This document shows, piece by piece, positions 40,301 through 51,800 of a stretch of DNA of 64,000 nucleotides (positions are counted from its first letter, which is position 1; every line of letters starts with the position of its first letter). This DNA comes from Parapristionchus giblindavisi (lineage: Eukaryota; Nematoda; Chromadorea; Rhabditida; Diplogasteridae), in assembly GCA_943737045.1 (NCBI GenBank), contig CALSFV010000283.1, forward strand, positions 22,501 to 86,500, written 5' to 3'. Below the pieces are notes generated by a model. That model searched no databases, was not told the origin of the DNA, and worked only from the letters and a program-made list of their open reading frames with translations. The translations under genes and the position numbers were made by a program.

Positions 40301-41503
40301 ATATTATTAATAATAATACAAACATAATATAATAATAGAAAAAATTATCACTCATTTTTTAAAAAAATAATAATATATTTCTTTTCTTCTCTGAACTACG
40401 TAAAAAGCGAACAGATAATTCATAATATATATATATATATATACTGATTGAAACCTTAAAGAGGAGGTAACCTGCACAATACTAAATAAATTATTTTTCT
40501 TTAGAAATTTGTGCATGACAACTCCGATCAAAACTCGTCAAATCCAATATCTCATCATGGGCATTCTGTCCTTTTTGGTTGTATCCCCGCTACATTCCGA
40601 TTCCGTACAATCCCGACAATTGATTGATTTCTTTATGGTCGGTTTTCTTTGATCGTTGATCTTTGATCTTTCGAATACATTTGACAAACGGCGAAACATT
40701 TCAGGGGCAACAACAATATGTGGAAAGCTGGCCCGTAGAAGAACTTCACATAAGCATGCACTGCGCCATCTTTCGGTATTTTTTGTTGGGTCAAAGATTT
40801 TAGTCAATCAATGACGCACAGAGAAAAGCATGTATTATGAAGCAACAGCCGAAATACTAATAGTTCTAAAGTGTTAAATATAACAGACCACAGCTCTTGT
40901 GCTCTGTGTCATACAGCTGGGGTGGTGGTGTTTTAACACTTTTTCTTCATTGTCAAGAGCTCGCAAATGTTGAGTATGAAAGAAAAGGAAATAAAGATAA
41001 AAAAATGAGTTGTTTATATTTATGAGATGTTTATTTACTATTTTGACCTGCGTAGTATATTGCAATTTGCAGCTTTGGCTATGAGTAATTAATAATTTAT
41101 TGCAGTACATTCATTCCATTCTTTGATCTTCTATTTAACACAAACTACCCCGGAATTCAAATGTTCGCCCTTTACTCATTAACAATCGCTTCTCTTCCCA
41201 CGATCGAAGATTATGATTACATAAAGTAAGTATATTATTTTTGTTATATTTTTTTTATTTACACTCTCTCGAAAACAAAGCAATCTAGAGAGAGGGCAGT
41301 GCAGAGCAAAAATATCAATTAGCTTGGATGTACACTTAATCTTCTTTTGCAGGATTTTATATTCTGAAGGAGTGGAAGAAGTGATGGAACGCTTCGAGGC
41401 TCTCGAATTGAACAGATTACTGAAGAATAAGAAAATGAACGAATTGTATTCTCGTCTTTCTCAAAATCTTAAAGAGAAGAAGGAGAATGATTTAACAAAT
41501 TAA
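30569..41503 (+). CDS. Gene C: complete ZYG-11/ZER-1 family protein, 16 exons, 699 aa
   Basis: Exons: 30569-30763, 31131-31233, 31656-31756, 32287-32486, 33314-33489, 33548-33714, 33777-33907, 35734-35839, 35918-36024, 37852-38006, 39890-39993, 40075-40154, 40505-40637, 40705-40775, 41106-41225, 41353-41503; total 2100 nt without a stop. All introns are GT/AG, but exon 13 has an unusual GTCGG donor (gene D has GTCAG at the same place). Exon lengths equal those of B except exon 10 (12 nt shorter) and exon 12 (3 nt shorter). Domain order is as in B: VHL/CUL2-box-like N-terminus, LRRs, ARM repeats, final helix with PGIQMFALYSL. The start ATG follows AATTTCAG directly. An ATG at 32260 in front of exon 4 and an open frame before exon 2 are intronic. 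Paralogue of B in inverted orientation; first-exon proteins differ at roughly one residue in seven or eight. Confidence 0.9.
30988..31080. repeat. 12-bp minisatellite in gene C intron 1
   Basis: About seven units of ATAACCGAGTCC. The frame is open from 30897 through this array into exon 2, but no start or splice path joins it to exon 1, and exon 2 has a good AAATTTCAG acceptor at 31130. Confidence 0.8.
31334..31390. repeat. (TA)n microsatellite in gene C intron 2
   Basis: About 27 TA units followed by a T-run; absent at the homologous place in B. Confidence 0.95.
32580..33205. mobile_element. Foldback in gene C intron 4 with TTTTCCGATTTTCCG ends
   Basis: Left CCGTTTTTCCGATTTTCCG and right CCGAAAATTTTCCGATTTTTC. 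A MITE of the TTAAAGGGAG family is nested at 32795-32930. Not seen in the same intron of A or B. Confidence 0.6.
32795..32930. mobile_element. MITE family 3 (TTAAAGGGAG), diverged copy
   Basis: Shares CTCAATGGTCTCTTCATTG and AACGAGAGAGCA with 63736-63856. Confidence 0.6.
34088..35515. mobile_element. 1.43 kb foldback element (CAGTAGYGGCCAAAAGTATTC) in gene C intron 7
   Basis: Left GTAGCGGCCAAAAGTATTCG and right CGAATACTTTTGGCCACTAC followed by TGTA. Arms include CTCAGATGAGCAATCGGGCTC. Related to 5891-7701 and 41746-42632. Non-coding. Confidence 0.8.
35623..35708. mobile_element. MITE family 1 copy in gene C intron 7
   Basis: TTTTACTCTCCGCGTCTCTCG...GAGAGTTTCAAGTTAGC, about 25 bases before exon 8, as in B and D. 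Confidence 0.65.
36185..37665. mobile_element. 1.48 kb foldback element in gene C intron 9
   Basis: Left GGAAATAGCAAAAAATAAA, right TTTATTTTTTGCTATTTCC; arms of roughly 700 bp share CACTACCAGGCGACCTC and CGGATTCTTGGGGGC. No coding capacity beyond mirrored short frames. Gene B intron 9 lacks it. Confidence 0.85.
38935..39300. mobile_element. Foldback repeat in gene C intron 10 (GACCCAGTCTCTGTGAGATC)
   Basis: Left CTTGTTTTCACTCTGTTTTC and right GAAAACTGGGTGAAAACAAG; inner CAGTCTCTGTGAGATCGAAAG and its complement. Confidence 0.65.
39302..39605. mobile_element. Foldback repeat in gene C intron 10 (AACCCGTCGCATATCCG)
   Basis: CAACTTTCAAAAGTTG...GAAACCCGTCGCATATCCG and its inverted copy ending GAATCAGCTTTCAAAAG-like sequence. 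Its right flank (GCTATGTAGCTCAC...CTAGTTAGTGATCG) is a half copy of the 54649 family. Confidence 0.7.
41261..41335. mobile_element. MITE family 1 remnant in gene C intron 15
   Basis: CACTCTCTCGAAAACAAAGC...GAGAGAGGGCAG...AATTAGCTTGG; orthologous to copies in B and D intron 15. Confidence 0.6.
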
Positions 41504-41745
41504 CAAACCGATATTATAAATAGCCATCCTCCAGTTTTCACGTTATGTTATGGTCCAACCAAAACCGTAATACGAAAAGCTAATATAAAACCGAAATCTA
41601 ATACCCAAACCCAAAAACCACACAGTAGGTCTGTATGCACTTTAAATATAATTTTTAAACCCCCCTCCAATTTCCTATTATGTAACATAAGGTGTAATAA
41701 GAATAATATAACATAAATTTTTTTATATTTGACTCTTCTCACCTA

Positions 41746-42632
41746 CAGTAGCAGCCAAAAGAATTCGGCAAAAACTTTGCAATGTCATCACTCAGATGAG
41801 CAACCAGGCTCATATTTTGGCAGGTTACTATCGACTATGTTGACATCTTACCCTACTCCCATCGCTATCATTCCATGTCGTATTATTTAGAAGTGATGAT
41901 GCAACCTCTATGTACTTACTCAGCCAAAATTATTTCCTCAGCTCGATTATTCTAACGCTTTTTGTTAGCAGTGTATGAACAACATTTACTGCTGAGTAGA
42001 ATCCGCTGTGCAATCCATTTGAGCGAATTCATTTCAATGAGAAAATTGAAATTTCCGACACCCCTGAAATGGGGCGAAAATGTCATAAATTAGTGTTCAG
42101 TGGAACTGTAGGCTTAAAAAAACTGGCCGAGTATGAGCCCGATCGGTTGAATTTTGTGAAATTACAAAATGTAAATTTTCTAATTAGGTCGAAAATTGTT
42201 AAGATTTTTTACTTTTTTTCGAAATTCTCAGACTGACCGATTAGGCTGAGACTTTGCCATGACAATTATCATGAAGACAGAAGATAATCCCAATAACATT
42301 ATGGCTGCCAATGCTCTTTTGGTACCACAAACAACATTTTATTATTTCAGACAGCCTGAAACAATTGTGCCCTAACTGTTTTGGACTTCTTTTCTCCAAT
42401 TATATCTTCTCACGAAGAACTCGAAATTTTATGGAACACTAGTAAACTATCGTCTACTATACATAGAAGACATCTGGATGTTAAACAGAACAAAAATTAA
42501 TATGACTACATAGGTAATTCCTGTACCTCAAAAAATGTGAAAAAAATAAATTTTGAAATTTCACAAAATTCTACCGATCGGGCCCATACTCGTCCATGTT
42601 TTGTATCGCGCATGGGATATTATCTCTGCCAC
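41746..42632. mobile_element. Truncated CAGTAGC-family foldback downstream of gene C
   Basis: Starts TA-CAGTAGCAGCCAAAAG and aligns in inverted orientation with 6370-7701 beyond gene B. Similarity stops at CTCTGCC near 42632 where Maverick polymerase sequence begins. Confidence 0.65.
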
Positions 42633-42907
42633 GTATGGAGTACCTATTCTTTCGAAAGATTTTGCGAAAACGTTCGGAATTGCCGAATTGAAGAAGGATT
42701 ACTTTCCTCATTATTTCATCAAACCTAAGAAATATTATTATAAATGTGATTTACCACCAAAAGAAGATTATGGTTGCGATAATATCAAAGAAAAAGATAT
42801 TAAAGAAGGGGGACCAGGATAATTGGGATGCACTATTGCCATGGCTAACGTGTGAGGTAGGAAGTGAGACTCTATTCTCTATTAGAATTGAGAGATTGAG
42901 CGCATAG

Positions 42908-42980
42908 AGCGTGTAGCTCAGTGATTAGTGGTCGGCGCTTGTAACCGCGCCACGCGGGTTCGATTCTCGTTTGCAATTTT
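42908..42980 (+). tRNA. tRNA-like sequence (TGT-type anticodon loop), probably pseudogene or SINE head
   Basis: Has an A-box-like TAGCTCAGTGATTAGTGG, a B-box GGTTCGATTCT and a loop CTTGTAA that would fit a Thr(TGT) tRNA. The T stem pairs, but the anticodon stem has two mismatches and the acceptor stem does not pair, so a functional tRNA is unlikely. Confidence 0.4.
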
Positions 42981-43034
42981 CAATACATTTGTCTTTCATA
43001 TTTGAAATTGCCATTCGCCCCACCAAAGCGCCCG

Positions 43035-43195
43035 AAAGGGGAATTGGTAGTGACTAGATCACGCGGAAAACTAGGTCCGAAGAAGAGATTAGGCCCTCCT
43101 TACTGAATTGGCCTTGAAAGATCGCTGGCCTAGCAGTGATAACCCGCAGGACTTCGTGTGCCTTGAATAGCGGGTTGTACATGTACCTCTCACCT
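43035..43195. repeat. Dispersed SINE-like repeat, copy 3
   Basis: Same signature strings as the copy at 4660, here close to the tRNA-like sequence at 42908. Confidence 0.55.
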
Positions 43196-43394
43196 TTTAT
43201 TTGAAATTGCGCGCGTTCCCTGAGGATTTCTTGGCGTAATAACGAACTTTGAGCTCGGATTACGGTATTCCAGTGCACCTATAATTTTAGAAAAAATTGT
43301 TTTTTTTTTGGATATTCTGCCTGGCCAGTTTAGCCACGAAAAAACTTGTGGGTCCCCTTCTTTAAAGAATTCTTAACATGGTACGCAATAGATA

Positions 43395-43855
43395 ACCGCA
43401 AACGTGCGGTCGTTCAGAACTAATTTCTCATTGATAAATGAATGAGATCCGCAAACGTGCATTTGAACGATCGGTTCGGTATTCTTCGATATTAAAATGA
43501 AGAACAGTCATTCATCGCTAGAGATCCGCGAACGCTTTTGATAAATAATACCGTGCAATGTCATGCATTGGGGAATCATTTTTAAGCCATTTTCAGGCCT
43601 TATATCGGTTGTTTCAACCGTTAATCCAATGGAAATAAATGAGAATGAGTCGACTGCGCGACATTGCATGAATCATTTTTTTTTAAATTTCATATTATTA
43701 GTGCGCGCGATTCTCATTCATTAATTAGTGAGAAATCATTTCTGAACGACCGCACGTACGCGGATCTCTAGCGCTGAATGACTTTTCTTCATTTTAATAT
43801 CGAACAATACCGAACCGGTCGTTCAAATGCACGTTTGCGGATCTCTAGTACGCAG
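43395..43855. mobile_element. Foldback repeat inside the Maverick relic
   Basis: GTGCGGTCGTTCAGAACTAA at left and TTTCTGAACGACCGCAC at right, with TTCATTTTAATATCGAA palindromic parts and several AGATCCGC(A/G)AACG strings. Confidence 0.65.
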
Positions 43856-44526
43856 GCATAAAAAAGGAAATAAAATAATGAAAGAATTGGTCATTGAAAG
43901 GTTTGGTTGTTGATCAGAAGAACATTACAATGTAGGTAATTACTTTGACATAGAGTTTGATTTTATGAAAGAGAAAATATAGAAAGATCGAAAAATAAAA
44001 AGAAAAAGGAAAAGTAAAAGAAAACTAAAAAAAATAAAAGAAAAAGAAAGATAGCAAAGTAGAGAAAGAGAATGATTTTATGAAAGTATTGCGATTCTAA
44101 TGTAAACATTCTTAGACGTTGTTTATTGGAACTACGTAAGAATTTCTTAGATATTTTAGGTATAGATCCTTTACAATATTTAACAGTTGCAAGTGTTTGC
44201 ATGGCTATTTATAGAAATAAAGATATGCCAAAGGATAGTATTGCTGTCATGGTTAATGATATAAAAGATCAATTCAGTAAAACGTCAATTTATTGGTCAG
44301 AATACAATCAAAGTAAGAAAACATTAAAATAAAACATTCAAAGAATATAGATGAAATCCATGGTGCAAAAGTAGATGGATGGTGTGAAAAGGTTGTATAT
44401 AAATTCTATGGATGTTATTGGAATGGATGTTAAAACTGTTAAATACTGACATTAGTCATGCAAAAGGAAATGAATGTAGTCTTACAAGGAGTCTCTTTTG
44501 ACTTAAGTTGGCGAAAAGTGATGATT

Positions 44527-44876
44527 TATAGCTTATTTGAAATCCCTTTCTCTGTAGAGTAAGAATTTATGTTTAACAAATCCTGCGGAACTCTGTACGC
44601 GGATTTAAAAATCCAAAGTTTGACCAATTTTTGCCTGGCAATTCCAAAAATGGCAGTGAAATTGCCGTACAACGATGTGGAACTTCTCCGCGCTCTCTTT
44701 CCGAGCTCCGCCACTCCACTGCGCCACCACGAGCTTTCACTACCATTGCACGGGAATTGCAAGGCAGAAATTGGCCAAACTTTGGATTTTTTTATAATGC
44801 GTGTACAGAGCTCCGCAGGATTTTTTTAAACATATATTCTTACTCTACAGAGAAAGGGCTTTCAAATAAGCTATAA
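44527..44876. mobile_element. 350-bp palindromic MITE (TATAGCTTATTTGAAA)
   Basis: Left TATAGCTTATTTGAAATCCC and right inverted counterpart ending AATAAGCTATA; inner CTCTGTAGAGTAAGAAT. Lies at the distal edge of the Maverick relic. Confidence 0.8.
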
Positions 44877-44879
44877 ATA

Positions 44880-45545
44880 ATAACATTTCGCCACCTTAAA
44901 TAAAAAGACACTACTTGTTAGAGGAAACTAAGTTTTGAGAAAGAATCATGATTTGGAAGTAGAACAAGTGGGGTGATTGAGAGGGTAAGCGATTCTTAAT
45001 CGAAGACAAATGAATGAAGGGTGAGACGAAGTTAAAAAGGGATAAAACCAAGGAACAACTGGATAAGTCAATATTCATTAATTAGTTATTAGCTTAAAGA
45101 ATAGAATGAGAAGAAAAGGTCAAGAGATTTACTAAGAATTTAAATAAATAAATAAATAAATTTGTTGAACAAACGAGCTAGGCATGGGGAGACAAAGAAA
45201 AGGTAAAAAAGAGAATTATAGTGAATACGAGATATCATACATAGAACGACACTGAGATGGAACATCGATATATCGAGAGGATACAAGATGAGAAACGGAA
45301 AAGGTAAAGGAAGAGTTGGTGAGTGATGAGTAATTGTTGATTATGTTCAGATTATTGAATAGATGAACGAAATATTGATTGACATACAGATACAATGAAT
45401 GAATCAAGGAATGAAGATATGCAGGTTTAGGCTTATCATTTGATTAATTGATTGATACAAGAATACATTGACAGAATGAATTGAAGCTATGAATACATTC
45501 AATTACTATACATATATTGATTGATAAGTAGATAATGAAATGCAT
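44880..45545. other. Intergenic DNA, nothing recognised
   Basis: Purine-rich AT-rich sequence between the Maverick relic and the MITE beside gene D. No supported ORF, no clear repeat. Confidence 0.4.
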
Positions 45546-45546
45546 A

Positions 45547-45855
45547 CAGTTCCATGCAAAAGAAAAAAAACGTATGCTTTTTTCGACATAACTTTTTTTC
45601 AATCTCAACCGATCATGTCCAGCTTTTCAGGGATTATTTTGACAGTGTTTTCACATGTTTCACACAATACATTAGCGGGTAAACACTTACTGTGAAATTT
45701 ATTTCAGTAAGTGTTTACCTGGGCTAATGTGTTGTGAAAAACATGTGAAAAACAAACACTGTCAAAATAACCCTGAAAAGCTGGATATGATTGGTTGAGA
45801 TTGAAAAAAAGTTGTGACGAAAAAACAAAAGTGGATAGACTTTTGCACGGTACTG
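45547..45855. mobile_element. TA-flanked palindromic MITE next to the gene D stop codon
   Basis: TA-CAGTTCCATGCAAAAG at left and CTTTTGCACGGTACTG-TA at right. Arms share TCAATCTCAACC and GTAAACACTTACTG. It ends 38 bases from the D stop codon and may lie in its 3' UTR. Confidence 0.8.
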
Positions 45856-45892
45856 TAATGACAATGCACAAGGAGAAGAAAGAAGAAAGAAG

Positions 45893-48800
45893 CTATTTCG
45901 GATCGGTCGATAGATTCTCCTTCTTCTCTTTAAGTACATGAGAAAGTCGATAGTGCAACTCTTTCATTTTCTCATTCGTTAACAATCTGTTCGATTCTTG
46001 GTCTTCGAAACGTTTCATCACCTCTACAATTCCTTCTGAATATAGAATCCTGCAAAAAAAAAGATGAAAGATTAAGGCACATAACAAGCTACTTGAAACT
46101 CTTTTAGTATTTCAAAACTATCAGTAATCTGTTAGGGTGGAATACCCAGCCCTAGAGCCTCCCTATTGATCTTTGATTTTTAGGCGTTTTCTGTGCTATT
46201 ATGTCTCATTATTACAATTATATTGTATTTGCATTTCTTTGTCTAGGAATATTATTATCATATTTAATTTGCATTGTCAATAGTCTTTTTTAGTTCACTT
46301 CCATAATAATTGTATATTGATGTCGTGGTTTTCCTTTTACTATTTTTAGTTTGGGACTCATGTCGTTGTAGAGTTAGGTTGTCTGAGTATTCTTCGTGTG
46401 TGTATTTTATTGTATTTTTGTGTGAGAGTGCATCTCAATAAACTACTCGTTTGGTCTTTTGATTCATCTCATGAGGAGAACTCCGGCGATAGTGATTGTG
46501 AACCCGTTTGGTGAACGTGGATTGACGTAGTGAGACGTGGAGATCCTTGAGATGTGTAGGTCTCGTGGTATTGTGGTGCCTTAAGATGCTAAAGTGCTAA
46601 GGTGTTGAGGTGTGTGGTTAGCCAAGTGTGGTGTGAAAGGAAGACGTGTCTCAAGTTGTACCATATTGATTGATTCATTGGTGAATTCATTATTGATTGA
46701 TCACTCGCGTTTATTCGTGTTCGTGTTGCCGTGATATGCATTCGATGTTTAATAACATGATTGATGCTCAGGATCCATCGCAAGTGCTGAGCACGCTTTG
46801 CATGAGGACCGAGATGGAGGGATGATTTGACAAGAACTATCGGATCTACATGGTGGAGTATGAATAGTCATGACTTTACCCGTTCCATCCCCACCTAGCG
46901 ATGATCGCTTGACGTGAATAAATTTATTATTTATTATATTAATATTTACATGAGGGAGCAAGAATTGATGGTTCGCTGCAGAGGAACATGTGAGAATTTT
47001 GCAAATTCGTCAATATTGAAAGAGTTTATGGAGATGTTGACTAGCTATAACATAATAGAGAAATGGAGGCATCATTGAGAGAGAGAGAATTGAGCAAGCT
47101 GTAATATCTATGCTTCCGCCTTTGGCTAATTTCCATGCTAAGAAAAGTGAAGTTTGATTTTTTTTTCAAGAGACTTTCAAATATCTCAATGAACAGACAC
47201 GAATTTCTTACTCAATTGCCGATAGATGTCCTTCTAACAATAAGAAATATTTTGGTTGTGAAATGAATCGTAAAAGTCGTCAAGTCTACGATATTATAGA
47301 ATTACAAAAGTTTTGCATACATCGCGCAAATGCCGAATATAGTAAACTTGTCGCTATGGTATGTCACGCGAAGAAGTGGGCGGAGTCTGAGTATTGCGCG
47401 GCAAATAGCGGAATTTGTATTGTTCGGACAGTTTTAATTCTATAATAATAAGAGGCGATATGGTAGAACTGAAGTCAAACTAGCAAATAAGACTGATGAT
47501 AATATTTGTGATTTGAAAGAATTACGTGATTTGTACTAATAGTAAGATTGCTAATCAACCTTTTGGGAAGAATGATTTGTGTGCACTTGATATCAGTAGC
47601 AATATTTGTGATAATAAAGTAATAAAAGGAATAATAGAAGCAGAATAGAATAGTTGATTAAGATATAAATGAATTATTTCATATATTTCATGAATATGGA
47701 TTTAATGAAAATTGTGATGAAAGTATGAATAGCAGGAGCATTATAATTAATAATCATGAGAATAGTGTGGTCGTGAATAAGAATAAGGAAGATACAGTAC
47801 CAGAGTTATTGGTGTATGATTTTGAGGAGTGTAGGAAGGAATTAGACAAGATTGGTCAGGAATGGATTAATGAGAAATCTGTGGTAGGGAATCAGAAAAG
47901 TACTGTAAATGAGAGTACTGTATTCAAGAAGCAAACCATCGATCATCGCAATACTCATCAAAGATCAGAGAATATGGTTAATATTGATTGGAATTGCGAT
48001 GCAAGTAACGTTCTCCAAAATAATACAAAACGGAAAGGGAATAAACGATATATGAAAGAAGAAAAGGGAGAAAGAAGAAGAGAGGAATGGTTAAGAATGA
48101 GGAAAGTGATAATGAGAACAAATATGAAGATGATCAAAGTAATTTCATCAATTATTATTGTGACAAAGATAAAGGAAATGATCAGATCGATGAGAAAGTG
48201 AGTGTGATGGAACAGGAAGACTCTGATGATAAGAAGAAGACCTATATCAATGTTGTATCAGAGGAGTAGGAAGAGCTCAATAAGATTTAAGATTTAAGAG
48301 GTAAGATTCCTACTGCCTCTTCCTCCAACCCCCGTCTTCCCACATTTCACCGATTCGCCTTGGCGACGGACATCCTTCAAAACACTTATCTAACAGATAT
48401 TTCCGATCCCATCCCCGATACGTTCACTTGAAGGAATAAATATTATTATTATTATTTTTCGCGATTCTGAGAGAACTGACAATGAAGTCATGAGTATCGA
48501 TATAGGACAAAGTGTAGATCTATACTAGAGGTGGCGAAACGAAACGGATAGCGGAATTTTGGTTGAGATAATTTGATTATCTCCCCCAGCCGAAACTCGA
48601 GATATGCTAATCGCCTCCAGCCGGCTAGAGAGTGATTCTCGCCCGTTCCGATTCCGTTCCGGTTCGTTCCGGCTCGTTCAAATGTGATTTTGAGGGCGCT
48701 TTTTTTGCGGGGAAAACAAACAAATCGATCACAATATATAGTTTGCATGTTTTCAACGGTATTGCCCATCTTCACTTATTTTTCTATCGTTTCGGAGGTT

Positions 48801-51800
48801 TGCATTTTGATCTACCACACTCGTGGGGGATCAAAATATTTTGTACCGTTTGTACTATTTTTGAAAAAGATGAATCAGCCTATTTATGTGACGAAACAAC
48901 GTAATAAACATAAACAAGACCATACAAAATCATATCGATGACTTGAAAATATAACGTTGCTCTGAAAGGCAAAAAGAAAAAAACAATAAAACAGATCTTC
49001 TAACAAATAGTATACTATATGTTACACATCAAATCAATATATACAGGGTGGGGATTAATTATGGTGACACCATAAAAACGGAATATCTTTTTTTGAATAA
49101 TATCGTGTTCCGTTCAAATGTCCTCCAAATAATCTTCAAACATCTGGGAATACAATAAAACAATCAATGCCCGATTCTGCCTCCATTGGGCCGTCCTTGA
49201 GACGGGAGCTGTTCGCATCTCTCACTGTACGCATGTAGGTGGTGTTCATCTTCGACCACTCCTCCTCCAAGGATTTCTTCAGAGACTCCAGAGTTGGGTG
49301 GGGAGTAGTGCAGGACCTATCCTCCAACATGCCAAAGGCTGAGTAGACCACGGGCTGAGATCGGGCTAGGAGGCAGCCATTAATCTCGTCTGATGAATTC
49401 GGAAAATTGTTCCTGTCACCACGCCTTAACGATCTTTGCCTTATATACTGGCGTTCCATCCTGCTCGGAGGTCCACGAGCTATTTCCGAAGTGGGAACGG
49501 TTCCAGGGGAGCTTGACTATCATCCCTAGGCACTTCTTCTTGATCTTGGCACTCGCATTCACACAAACCAGGCGTGTCTTTGGGGAGGCGAAAATCCCTG
49601 TCCAAACGATTAGTTTTTAGGGGTTTGGAAGTGGTATGGACAATTCGGACATTGTAGTTAACAAACTGGGGGTCCGTAGTAAGCACTCGGTGACTCTGGG
49701 GGTTATAGGTGGCTTGCACGATGAACAGCTTCTCATCGGAGAACGCGATCATGAGCCTCTGCCCTACCCGCGTACGGTGAGAGACGCGAACCGCTCCCGT
49801 CTCAAGGACGTCATCAAGCCCAATGGAGGCAGAATCGAGCAATGATTGTTTTATAGTATTCCTAGATGTTTGAAGATTATTTGGTATACATTTGAACGGA
49901 ACTCGATTTTTTTGAAAAAAGATATTCCGTTTTTTACGGTGTCACCATAATTAATCTCCACCCTGTAGTGTAGGCAACAAGTCTCCGGATACTTTTATTT
50001 TTTTATATAACTTTTGATCCATGAAAGCAAAAAAAACACATGTTTGAAAAATTGTATTTCTTTAGTCAAAAGTCTTGTTCTTCTGATACATTGTGAGAGT
50101 GGAGACCTCCACTAGGGCTGCACATTCAAACAATCCGGAATGGCTCCGACTCCGATTTCAAGCTGTAGCAGGGTTGCAACTTTGACCCCCAAACTTTATA
50201 ACTCAGCTTCTAGATGTGCTAACGACCCTTTCTAGGTGCTAACATGATGCTAGTGGCGAGTAATGTTTATCATATAGATTACGGTAATCATAGCTCGTCA
50301 TTTGCCCTCAGGGCATAAAATATTTTTTTGGGGGGGAGACCTGATTTTGACACCCCATTGTTCAGAGAGCGGTTCTTCTAAAATTATGGTTCCTGCGCAA
50401 GCAGCTTTGCAATGTATCATATATGTATTTCCCTTATTTTGGTTTAGTTTCGATTCCTTTCAGACCCGTAGCAAAATTTATGCCGAGGTCTACTCGGTGC
50501 GCGCTCTTGTGCTTTCTCTCTCACTGCTCCCATCCCTGGGCCTCTATTGATGAAATCTCTTATTTGCAAAGCACCTAAGCATGTTGGAGTTGTTCACAAA
50601 AGTTTTTACACTATTGTTGAACTTTGATCTTTGGATTTTGATCTTTGATCGCTGAAACCGAGTAGACTTCTCACAATGTTTCACTAGAACAGGACTTTTG
50701 ACTAAAGAAATAAAAAATTTCAAACATGTGTAATTCGACTGCGTTATCACTACGCAATAATGAACTAATATAATATGACCAACACAACATGGTTGTATTC
50801 CTTGATAAATTATATACATTGACTAAAAAGATTTGCTTGATTGATTTAGATTCAGCTTGATTTAAAAAATTGGAAAAATTACATAAAATAATTTTTAAAA
50901 TAATATAAATATTTTTAAAATTAAAATAGTATGAAATATCAAACAGCAGAGAATGCTGAAAAGGTATATCTCCATTTTCACACCTGACATATATCTTACC
51001 ATTATTTTTATTTCGAGGTAATAATCTTTGACCTATCTCTATTGACAACCAAACAATTTGAGCTTATTTTCAATTTTTTTGTTGTAAAAGCGTTGGTTCC
51101 AATCGCAAGCGGAACGAACCGGAACGAGCCGGAACAGACTCTCTCACTAGGTGAATTTGCATGAAGCCGAAACGAGAGTCAATGAGAGGTCGTTTCGCCC
51201 CGGTTTCGATAGGCTAATTGGCATTTGCCGAAACTAGACTCATTTCTCGCCCGTTTCGTGAGGCGTTCCGATTTTCAACTCACACCTCTAATCAATACCA
51301 CAATCAGTACGTTGGATTCGCTGGTAATCGATGCAATAATGTGTTGAAATACAGTTGTTGGAATCGTTCGGAATGGGGAAGATTCCGTAACAGATTGAAA
51401 CTTTTTTATAGTCAGGATACAGGATATGAACATGGAACGTATATGTGGAGAGGATATCTTGTGAGGAGCATATTTAAAGCGAAACCCCAAGCCAATTTGA
51501 ACTTCTCCGCTCTGGCCACACTCTCTTGCTTTCTTTGTCTGCGAGAGAGTATTGCCAATGCGGAGAGGAAAATTAGCTTGGGGTGTGCCCTTAAGTACTG
51601 TAAGGGTACGGTAATTTATAGAGGTCGAAATGAAGATTGCCCCAAGAATTCATGCGATAAGTTAATTGATAATGGTTGTGGATATCCATTCAAGAGTGAC
51701 AGTGTCAATCAATGACAAGCAAGATATTGTCCATGTCGAGGATCAGTCAAGAAAAAAAGAAGATTTGTTTGTTCGCATGAGGACATGCTAGAGGGAAGGG

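Larger units (their letters stand above)
42632..44470 (+). pseudogene. Maverick/Polinton DNA polymerase B relic, interrupted
   Basis: Two pieces of a protein-primed family B polymerase in the right order. About 42640-42780 reads VPILSKDFAKTFGIAELKKDY then FPHYF, the polinton PolB signature; about 44105-44460 reads LGIDPLQYLTVASVCMAIYR, then SKTSIYW, then KVDGWCE and YGCYWNGC. The gap of about 1.3 kb holds a tRNA-like sequence, a dispersed repeat and a foldback. Stop codons occur around 44332 and 44440. Only a central part of the polymerase is present, no ends and no other Maverick gene, so this is a dead fragment. Confidence 0.8.
48528..51288. mobile_element. 2.76 kb TA-flanked element nested in the retrotransposon
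   Basis: Ends TA-GAGGTGGCGAAACGAAACG at left and CACCTC-TA at right; inverted arms share GGTTCGTTCCGGCTCGTTC. It holds the Tc1-like element at 49044-49965. When removed, the retrotransposon sequence on the two sides joins at TATACTA / ATCAATACC. Confidence 0.65.

Noticed and set aside
42908..42980. Functional tRNA-Thr gene
   Set aside because: Anticodon stem mismatches and an unpaired acceptor stem; kept only as a tRNA-like sequence.
47725..48201. 158-codon Lys/Glu-rich frame as an independent gene
   Set aside because: It lies between the LTRs in a decayed internal region with low-complexity composition and no domain or splice signals.
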